DNA from: CAZYTO01 sp964650405
GTDB taxonomy: Bacteria; Acidobacteriota; Thermoanaerobaculia; Gp7-AA8
Length of the DNA stretch: 11,731 nt
Reading direction: 5' to 3'
Assembly (NCBI GenBank): GCA_964650405.1
Contig: CAZYTO010000178.1
Location: 1 to 11,731, forward strand
Shown here piece by piece: positions 7,017 through 11,731 of this stretch. A model generated the notes under the pieces. That model was given only the letters and a program-made list of their open reading frames with translations. It was not told the DNA's origin and did not search any database. A program made the translations under genes and the position numbers. Every line of letters begins with the position of its first letter. Within the stretch, counting starts at the first letter, position 1.

Positions 7017-7868
7017 CTACTGCATCGATCCGACGCCCACTCCGACGTGCGCGCGCTTGAAGGCCTCCCACTCGCGCCAGGACATGTGCGCGGTCGTGCC
7101 CTGCCGGGCCAGGCGGAAGCTGTTCCACTCCGGATTGTTCGGCAGCGGCGACTCCACCAGGTCGAGCATGCCGTCGCCGGCGTCGACCCACAGCATCGCC
7201 TCGGAGTTCGCCAGCCCTGGGCCGCTGAGGTGATAGCGGCGCGTCCGCCGCCCCGCGACCTCCTCGTCGTCCATGTATTTGGCCGTGGCCCGGCCGCGGA
7301 TGACGATGGCCCCCTCCGCCACGCCGAAGGTCGGCTCGACGAAGGCCACCGTGAAGTCGCGCTTCGGGTTGCGCAGGTGGGGCAGCATGACGTTGAGGGC
7401 CATGAGGTCGAAGTTGTAGACGTAGAGGGGATGGACGCTCGACGAGAGGCGCTGCTCGAACTGATCGACGCTGGCCACCAGTTCGTCCTTCCCGATGACG
7501 AGCGTCCCGCGCCGCTCGCGCACGCCGTTGGACTGCAGGGCGCCCGTGTCGAGGCGGTCGGCGATGAAGCGCTTCCAGTTGAGGTGCGCCTTCACGTCCG
7601 CCGACTCTTCCGTGCCGGCCTCGCTCCGCGAGACTTCGACGTCGTCGTGATCGGCGAAGTAGAGGCTGACCAGGGACGGCTTGCTGCCGTCTAGGTTCGA
7701 CTTGACGTACTGGACGACCGTGCCCGGCTGCGGCACACGCTCCGGACGGTAGTGGAACGCATTCAGGGGGTCGGAAGAAGGCGCACTCGCGCACGCCGCG
7801 GCGAGAGCGAGGCCGATGAGCACACTTCGCATTGCTCGTTTGACGGGAAAGAACCGCAGAGGTTGCAT
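7017..7868 (-). CDS. Probable lipoprotein of unknown function
   Basis: A 283-residue protein from ATG 7868. Its N-terminus is basic (MQPLRFFPVKRAMRS), then hydrophobic (VLIGLALAAA), then Cys26 in AAACASAPSS, which looks like a lipoprotein signal. An internal ATG at 7832 would leave only 13 residues before the Cys, short for a signal peptide, and a GTG at 7904 is also in frame; no start has a good ribosome binding site. The mature part is beta-rich. The C-terminal third (RRTRRYHLSGPG, then AMLWVDAGDG and SPLPNNPEWNSFRL) recalls beta-sheet outer-membrane-associated proteins in which a polymer-like substrate is bound, but I cannot name a family. It is first in the operon with ptsI. A functional link to the PTS is not evident. 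Confidence 0.78.
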   Translation of the reverse strand: MQPLRFFPVKRAMRSVLIGLALAAACASAPSSDPLNAFHYRPERVPQPGTVVQYVKSNLDGSKPSLVSLYFADHDDVEVSRSEAGTEESADVKAHLNWKRFIADRLDTGALQSNGVRERRGTLVIGKDELVASVDQFEQRLSSSVHPLYVYNFDLMALNVMLPHLRNPKRDFTVAFVEPTFGVAEGAIVIRGRATAKYMDDEEVAGRRTRRYHLSGPGLANSEAMLWVDAGDGMLDLVESPLPNNPEWNSFRLARQGTTAHMSWREWEAFKRAHVGVGVGSMQ

Positions 7869-8005
7869 GTCTAAGAGTAACGCGCCGCCGCTTCTGACGG
7901 CCACGCAGGATACGACCCGCCGTTCCGGGCGCTGAAGCCATCGGCTCGGCGCCTTGGACGCATCCGCGGTTTGGTCCGTTTAAAGAATCACGAGAGAGCG
8001 TCACC

Positions 8006-8031
8006 GAGGCCGGCGTAACCGCCGGATCCTC
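8006..8031. repeat. Bulged hairpin upstream of the secreted-protein gene
   Basis: GAGG-CCGGCG, loop TAAC, then CGCCGG, a 2-base AT bulge and CCTC. That is 10 paired positions with a tetraloop, just upstream of the candidate -35 at 8047. Role unknown: operator, 5' UTR structure for the minus-strand transcript, or chance in GC-rich DNA. Confidence 0.4.
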
Positions 8032-8046
8032 GTGGAGACTGTGCAG

Positions 8047-8073
8047 TTGCGCATCCTCGCAAGCGGATACAAT
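8047..8073 (+). promoter_or_regulatory. Candidate sigma70-type promoter for the secreted PATR gene
   Basis: TTGCGC (8047-8052) and TACAAT (8068-8073) with a 15-base spacer, slightly short. The -10 matches consensus well. Transcription would start near 8080, about 40 bases before the GTG start at 8122. Visual call. Confidence 0.4.
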
Positions 8074-8121
8074 CGCGCAACGGTTCCCGCCTGCAACAGG
8101 CGCTCTCCGGGAGGTGGTGTA

Positions 8122-10173
8122 GTGCCTGTTTCCGTCGTTGCCCGGCTCCGGGCAGTGGTCGTTTTGTTGTTTGCTGTGTTCCCCCTGCTGCATCTTTCCG
8201 CGATGACCCGGACCTGGACCGGCACGAACAGTGCGGCGTGGTCGGACGGCGGCAATTGGGGCGGCACGGCACCCCTGTCCGGCGACGATCTCGTCTTCCC
8301 TGCCGGCGCATTGCACTCATCGACGTCGAATGACTTCTCCGCCGGGATGTCGTTCCACTCCATCACCGTCAGCGGCGGCGGCTACACGCTCTCCGGCAAC
8401 GCCATCGTCCTCGGAGCCGGCGGCCTCTCGGTCGCGGTGCCCGCGACGTCGATCAACGTTCCGGTCACTCTCGGCGCGGCGCAGACCTGGGCCACCACGA
8501 CCGCCGGAGCCACGTTCAGCGACAGCGCGAGCCTGAACGGATTCACGTTGACCTTCGACATCGCGGGCGGCACGGACACCATGGCAGGCGTCATCTCCGG
8601 CTCCGGCGCGATCGTGAAGAACAACAGCGGCACTCTGCAGTTCACCGCGGCGAACACGTATTCCGGCACGACGACGATCAACGCCGGAACCCTCGTGGCG
8701 CTCGATCCGTCCGCGCTCGGTGTCGCCGACGGCACTCCGGCCAACGGAACGATCGTCAACGACGGCGGGTCGCTGGAAAACGGAACGGCCCTCGGAAATG
8801 AGTACGTCACGGCTACGGGAACAGGGCAGTCGGCCGGCGGGGCGATCCGGGATCACTGTTCGGGCGCCATCTTCGGCGGGCCGCTCGTTCTTTCAGGCTC
8901 CATCGTTTCGATGACCAACTGCGGCGGAACTTTCACTCTTGCCGGTCCCGTGAGCGGTGCCGTGTCCAACATCAACGTGTTCGGAGATGTGACCTTCACG
9001 AACCCTGGCAACACGTTCAGCGGTCTTCTCCAGGTCCAGGGCTCGATCGTCGTGGGAGCGACCAACGCCATCCCCTCCGGCGTGACAGTCAGTGCGTATC
9101 AGCTCGCTCTTAACGGCTTCGATGATGAGATCGGCGGGAATCTGGGAGGAATCGTCTACCTCGGCGTTCGAACGCTTTCCATCCACCCCACCCATCCGAT
9201 CGTCGTCGGCGGTAGGTTTGAGGGCGCCGGGGCGGTGAGGTTGAGCGGAGCGCAAACGGTTTACATGGATGTGGCGAACCCTGCGCCCGTGACTCTCATT
9301 GACGACGGGGCCAGGCTGATCCTGTCCGGCGTGGTTCAGTGGTGGTCAGGGGACGTGGTGATCAAGGCCGGGAGCACCGCGTTCTTCACGCACTCCCTCG
9401 TCTCCGGGACCACCACCGTCAACAGCGGCGCTCAACTCGTCGGAGGCTACCCCTATGCCCCCGGAGCCCTGTCGGCCGGCGTCTCGAACATCGGCAGTCT
9501 TGCCCTCATGCCGGGATCGGCATTTCAGGTGTTTGCCGTGGGAACGGCGGCCGGGATGTTTACCCAGCTCAACGTCACCGGCACCGTGGCACTCGGTAAC
9601 GCGACGCTCCACTACACCCCACCCGCTCCGTTCCCGGTCGGGACGCAGTTCGTAATTATCAACAACGATGGCACCGACTCCGTGAGCGGGACGTTTTCCG
9701 GGCTCCCGGAGGGTGCAACCTTCGACGCGAACGGGCAGTTGTACAGGATCAGTTATGCCGGCGGCACGGGCAACGATGTCGTCCTCACGGCACTGCAGCA
9801 AGTGACCGCCACGGTGATCAATTCTTCGCCGAACCCTGCGTCTGCAGGGACGGGGGTGACGTTCACCGCCACCGTCAGGGCGACCGGCGGCGTGCCGGTG
9901 CCGGGAGGCACCGTCTCGTTCTTCGACGGACTGACGTTCCTCGGATCAGCGACAGCGGACGGATCGGGCCGGGCCACCCTTACGACGACGTCGTTGGCGA
10001 TCGGCACTCACAACATCACCGCCGTCCGCGCCTTGGACGCAAGCTTCGGGAACAGCACCTCCGCGGTTCTCGTGCAGGCTGTCGTGGCGGACGTTCCCGC
10101 GCTCGACGCGCGCGCCCTGGTCATTTTGCTGCTGGTTCTCGCGGCTGCGGGAGCGCTCCACCTGCGGCGATGA
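8122..10173 (+). CDS. Secreted PATR-repeat protein with Ig-like domain and C-terminal sorting-type anchor
   Basis: A 683-residue exported protein. I chose GTG 8122 because GGGAGG precedes it by about 7 bases; the frame stays open upstream to 8032. Residues 1-27 form a signal peptide (basic MPVSVVARLR, hydrophobic core, LSA cleavage site). WTGTNSAAWSDGGNW (32-46) is a typical passenger start. At about 156-192 lies an autotransporter-associated (PATR) beta-strand repeat, SGTLQFTAANTYSGTTTINA. Weaker Gly/Thr/Asn-rich beta repeats continue to about 530, ending with YAGGTGNDVVLTAL (545-558). Residues about 561-656 are a bacterial Ig-like (Big_3-type) domain (SFFDGLTFLGSA, then GTHNITAV). The C-terminus is VPALDAR, a hydrophobic helix and a final LRR, resembling IPTL-CTERM-type sorting signals. 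No autotransporter beta-barrel follows. It is probably exported and held in an envelope membrane, or processed at its end; ligand and role are unknown. Confidence 0.87.
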   Translation: MPVSVVARLRAVVVLLFAVFPLLHLSAMTRTWTGTNSAAWSDGGNWGGTAPLSGDDLVFPAGALHSSTSNDFSAGMSFHSITVSGGGYTLSGNAIVLGAGGLSVAVPATSINVPVTLGAAQTWATTTAGATFSDSASLNGFTLTFDIAGGTDTMAGVISGSGAIVKNNSGTLQFTAANTYSGTTTINAGTLVALDPSALGVADGTPANGTIVNDGGSLENGTALGNEYVTATGTGQSAGGAIRDHCSGAIFGGPLVLSGSIVSMTNCGGTFTLAGPVSGAVSNINVFGDVTFTNPGNTFSGLLQVQGSIVVGATNAIPSGVTVSAYQLALNGFDDEIGGNLGGIVYLGVRTLSIHPTHPIVVGGRFEGAGAVRLSGAQTVYMDVANPAPVTLIDDGARLILSGVVQWWSGDVVIKAGSTAFFTHSLVSGTTTVNSGAQLVGGYPYAPGALSAGVSNIGSLALMPGSAFQVFAVGTAAGMFTQLNVTGTVALGNATLHYTPPAPFPVGTQFVIINNDGTDSVSGTFSGLPEGATFDANGQLYRISYAGGTGNDVVLTALQQVTATVINSSPNPASAGTGVTFTATVRATGGVPVPGGTVSFFDGLTFLGSATADGSGRATLTTTSLAIGTHNITAVRALDASFGNSTSAVLVQAVVADVPALDARALVILLLVLAAAGALHLRR

Positions 10174-10360
10174 CGTTTGATCACCACCAGGGCATGCGCT
10201 CTACTTGCGCCGAAAGGCAACGATCGACGAGAGATTCGCGCGGAGACGCGGAATGGCGGAGGTTGAATTCTTCTTCGCGTCTTCCGCGTCTCCGCGATGA
10301 CCGAAGCGCTCACCGCCTTCCTGCAAGGACGGCCCTTTCAGAAACAACGGTGGCCGCGCC
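10174..10360. other. Convergent intergenic spacer
   Basis: Non-coding spacer of 187 bases between the stops of the secreted-protein gene (+) and ptsH (-). Its main content is the 15-bp inverted repeat at 10239-10296. No gene was seen. Confidence 0.6.
10239..10296. repeat. REP-like inverted repeat, 15-bp perfect arms
   Basis: Left arm CGCGGAGACGCGGAA (10239-10253) and right arm TTCCGCGTCTCCGCG (10282-10296) are exact reverse complements around a 28-base spacer. Each arm also contains its own CGCG-GAGA-CGCG mini-palindrome. The right side shows a 9-base near-tandem (CGCGTCTTC then CGCGTCTCC, 10276-10293). Placed between convergent genes, it could act as a bidirectional transcription barrier, though no T-run follows. 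The arm core recurs at 2357-2368, which supports a dispersed repeat. Confidence 0.7.
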
Positions 10361-10630
10361 CTACTCCCCTTCGTCGAACTTCGCATCGACGAGAGCCTGG
10401 ATGGCATCGAGAGCGCCCAGCTCATCCTCGCCGTCGGCCTTGACGAGGATCTGCGAGCCGCGGCCGGCGGCCAGCAGGAGAATGCCCAGGATCGACTTGC
10501 CGTCGACCTCCTCGTCCCCCTTGCGGATCTTGATGTCGCACTTGAAGCGTGCCGCCGCGTGGACGAGCTTCGCCGCCGCGCGTGCATGAAGTCCGAGTTT
10601 GTTCTTGATCTCGAGGGTGCGCTCGGTCAA
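10361..10630 (-). CDS. ptsH: Phosphocarrier protein HPr
   Basis: HPr, 89 residues, shuttling phosphate from EI to EIIA. The active-site histidine is H15 in NKLGLHARAAAKL. S46 in DGKSILGILLLAA matches the Ser46 site of HPr kinase/phosphorylase-controlled HPr, so Ser phosphorylation is plausible; no hprK is in this window. The frame is open far upstream, but HPr homology starts at TTG 10630 (TERTLEIKNKLG). This TTG overlaps the EIIA stop as TTGA, giving translational coupling. It is easily missed because it is the tail of a longer open frame. It is the last gene of the EIIA-HPr pair; EI is more than 3 kb further along on the same strand, beyond the secreted-protein gene. Confidence 0.94.
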   Translation of the reverse strand: MTERTLEIKNKLGLHARAAAKLVHAAARFKCDIKIRKGDEEVDGKSILGILLLAAGRGSQILVKADGEDELGALDAIQALVDAKFDEGE

Positions 10631-11055
10631 GAGGAGGCCCCCACCACCTTGCGCTCCGCCGACAGCAGGTCCGAGGCGACGCGGATGGCCTTCGAGCCTT
10701 TCTCGCTGATGATGTGCGCCAGCGTGGTCACGTCCCGCGCCTCGTGCTGCATGGTGGCGAACTTCACGATCATGGGCAGGTTCACCCCGGTCACGATCTC
10801 CACCCGGTCCTTCTCCAGGAACGACAGGCTGATGTTGCTCGGCGTCCCGCCGAACATATCCGTGAAGATGATCACGCCGTTGTCCGTCCCGATGCGGTCC
10901 AGCGCCAGGCGGATCTTCTCCCGCGCCTCGTCCACCGTATCCGTCCACTCGAGCGGTACCGCCTCGATCACTCCAACGTTTGCTTCGATTTTCTGCGCCG
11001 CCGACAGCAGCTCGTGTGCGAGCTTGCCGTGGGTGACGATCAAGGCCCCGATCAA
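10627..11055 (-). CDS. PTS mannose-type EIIA domain protein
   Basis: EIIA of the mannose (PTS-II Man/fructose/sorbose) family, 142 residues, as a free domain. The phosphorylated histidine is H9 in LIVTHGKLAHELL. The second signature is IIFTDMFGGTPSN (62-74), with D66 near the active site. The length is that of the IIA domain alone, with no fused IIB. It likely accepts phosphate from HPr as a regulator, because no membrane components are present. The start is TTG 11055, supported by the strong ribosome binding site GAGGGAGGT on the minus strand at 11061-11069. A TATGAT box at 11081-11086 is a possible -10. It is the first gene of the pair with ptsH, with a 4-base overlap. Confidence 0.93.
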   Translation of the reverse strand: MIGALIVTHGKLAHELLSAAQKIEANVGVIEAVPLEWTDTVDEAREKIRLALDRIGTDNGVIIFTDMFGGTPSNISLSFLEKDRVEIVTGVNLPMIVKFATMQHEARDVTTLAHIISEKGSKAIRVASDLLSAERKVVGASS

Positions 11056-11080
11056 CGGCTACCTCCCTCTGCGGCGCGCA

Positions 11081-11086
11081 ATCATA
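11081..11086 (-). promoter_or_regulatory. Candidate -10 box for EIIA-ptsH
   Basis: TATGAT on the minus strand, about 25 bases before the TTG start of EIIA. No good -35 is seen at the expected distance. The short leader would contain the GAGGGAGGT ribosome binding site. Confidence 0.35.
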
Positions 11087-11166
11087 AAGGAAAAGCCCAG
11101 CGCGTGCCGGAAGTACGGCGGCCTTGGGGGCGCTCGCTGCGGACTTGCAGTCCCTGTCCCTTCCCC

Positions 11167-11229
11167 GTCCGGGCGACGGGGTCACATCTCCGGTCCGGGC
11201 GACGGGGGCGACGGGGGTCACACCTTCGG
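11167..11229. repeat. Direct repeat with GGGGTCACA motif
   Basis: GTCCGGGCGACGGGG occurs exactly at 11167-11181 and 11193-11207. Each copy is followed by a related TCACATCTCCGGT (11182-11194) or TCACACCTTCGGT (11218-11230), the second after an extra CGACGGGGG. A third relative, GGGGTCAGACCTTCCG, is at 11374-11389. Confidence 0.65.
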
Positions 11230-11281
11230 TTTCTCCTGGCCGCGGCAGACGAGGCGCTGATTTCGGTGGATTCACGGGTTG

Positions 11282-11299
11282 ACGGACAGAACGGACAGA
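11282..11299. repeat. Tandem 9-mer, ACGGACAGA x2
   Basis: Two perfect adjacent copies of ACGGACAGA in the non-coding right-hand region. Too short to assign a role. Confidence 0.6.
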
Positions 11300-11403
11300 A
11301 TTGTGTCCTCCACATTTGTGCTGACGACGGCCGGCGAGGGGCGCGATCGCGTTGCGGGGTGGGGGTTGGAGTCGGGGTCAGACCTTCCGAGGTGGCATGC
11401 CAG

Positions 11404-11426
11404 AGTCGGTTCGAGTGTAACCGACT
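11404..11426. repeat. Perfect 8-bp hairpin
   Basis: AGTCGGTT, a 7-base loop CGAGTGT, then AACCGACT. The stem is perfect and lies in non-coding DNA. There is no T-run, so it is not a typical terminator. Confidence 0.5.
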
Positions 11427-11662
11427 GAAGAAGCGCCACTTGCTGACATCCGCGCGTAGTAGCGCCACGGGTTCTTCATGAGCGCGTTTCGCGTTTAAGT
11501 TACTGTGGGTCTATCAATTACGCTGAAAACTCACACCGGAGCGTATGACCGAACAGGCGACGGTCAGTGCCGGGAAATCATTGATCGTGTGAGGCTTAGT
11601 CTGATCTGCCCGAGAGGGGGTATTCGACCGAAGCTCTGATCCCTCATCCCCTCATCCCGGGC

Positions 11663-11705
11663 GACCGTCCGAACTGAAGCTGGCCCGCCTGCCAGCTGGA
11701 CGGTC
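11663..11705. repeat. Long bulged hairpin near the right edge
   Basis: GACCGTCC (11663-11670), a 7-base one-sided bulge, AGCTGG (11678-11683), an 8-base loop, then CCAGCT and GGACGGTC (11692-11705). That gives 14 perfect base pairs. It may be part of a structured RNA or a mobile-element end that continues outside the window. Confidence 0.5.
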
Positions 11706-11731
11706 CATGACTGACGGTGTGACCCACCGGC

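Larger units (their letters stand above)
7869..8121. promoter_or_regulatory. Divergent intergenic region between the lipoprotein gene and the secreted PATR gene
   Basis: About 250 non-coding bases separating two divergent genes. It must hold both promoters. For the plus strand there is a candidate promoter at 8047-8073 and an excellent ribosome binding site at 8109-8117. For the minus strand I see no convincing promoter. A bulged hairpin lies at 8006-8031 and a small stem (CGCCTG-CAA-CAGGCG) at 8088-8102. Confidence 0.5.
11056..11731. other. Repeat-rich non-coding stretch at the right edge
   Basis: About 676 bases with no believable gene. Open frames here give low-complexity Arg/Pro/Thr-rich products and lack ribosome binding sites. 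It holds short direct repeats (11167-11229), a tandem 9-mer (11282-11299), and hairpins at 11404-11426, 11546-11566 and 11663-11705. From about 11475 the sequence looks less GC-rich than the genes, which may mark different origin. A mobile-element remnant is possible, but I recognise no transposase fragment. Confidence 0.5.

Noticed and set aside
5128..7233. 701-residue plus-strand open frame opposite ptsI
   Set aside because: It is antisense to clear enzyme I sequence, is Asp/His/Leu/Arg-rich as expected from GC-rich shadow frames, and matches no recognisable domain.
7006..8316. Upstream extension of the ptsI N-terminal frame
   Set aside because: The extension overlaps the lipoprotein gene in another frame and is Arg/Gly-rich. 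EI homology begins near ATG 7005.
10631..11275. Upstream extension of the HPr frame
   Set aside because: It overlaps EIIA in another frame and has shadow composition. Only the last 89 residues are HPr.
11404..11426. tRNA T-arm-like GGTTCGAGT sequence
   Set aside because: The pairing does not fit a T-arm (the stem pairs around CGAGTGT) and no acceptor, D or anticodon arms are present.
11082..11468. 128-residue minus-strand open frame ending near the EIIA promoter
   Set aside because: Low-complexity Thr-Pro and Arg-rich product across short repeats, with no ribosome binding site; treated as non-coding.
1..11731. CRISPR array, rRNA, tRNA and canonical parS sites
   Set aside because: No regularly spaced repeats, rRNA or tRNA signatures, or TGTTTCACGTGAAACA-like palindromes were seen on reading the window.

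Overview
This is a GC-rich window of bacterial chromosome. It holds housekeeping genes, a cytoplasmic phosphotransferase (PTS) set with no visible sugar permease, and a secreted repeat protein. The mix suggests an Acidobacteriota-like or similar Gram-negative environmental bacterium: ParAB, MiaB joined to a bifunctional nuclease (BFN/DUF151) protein, mannose-type EIIA plus HPr plus EI, a signal-peptide protein with a C-terminal membrane anchor, and GC-rich intergenic repeats. That assignment is inference from gene content and style only.

Layout. Positions 48-428 (+) encode a single-domain response regulator, tail to tail with parB-parA (445-2055, -). A 68-residue protein (2170-2376, +) diverges from parA; it is easy to miss because it sits inside a longer open frame. 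Next comes a long minus-strand block, read right to left: a probable lipoprotein (7017-7868), ptsI (7005-5200), a small mannose-6-phosphate-isomerase-like cupin (4736-5122), an exported coiled-coil protein (4239-4715), miaB (2933-4246) and a BFN nuclease (2430-2936). Most junctions from the cupin to BFN are short or overlapping. A secreted, PATR-containing protein (8122-10173, +) stands alone between divergent and convergent neighbours. It is followed by an intergenic inverted repeat, then by HPr (10361-10630, -) and EIIA (10627-11055, -). The last 676 bases hold no convincing gene but contain short repeats and hairpins.

How the genes fit together. EI passes phosphate from PEP to HPr, and HPr passes it to the mannose-type EIIA. 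With no EIIB, EIIC or EIID visible, a regulatory rather than transport role is likely. HPr has both His15 and a Ser46-type regulatory serine. ParA and ParB form the chromosome-segregation pair. MiaB modifies A37 of tRNAs.

The most notable point is that the ptsI reading frame is broken by one in-frame TAA (6202-6204) with no frameshift. The break lies in the linker between the phospho-histidine half (EIN) and the PEP-binding half (EIC). The secreted-protein gene also separates HPr/EIIA from EI. I did not find a clearly new multi-gene system.
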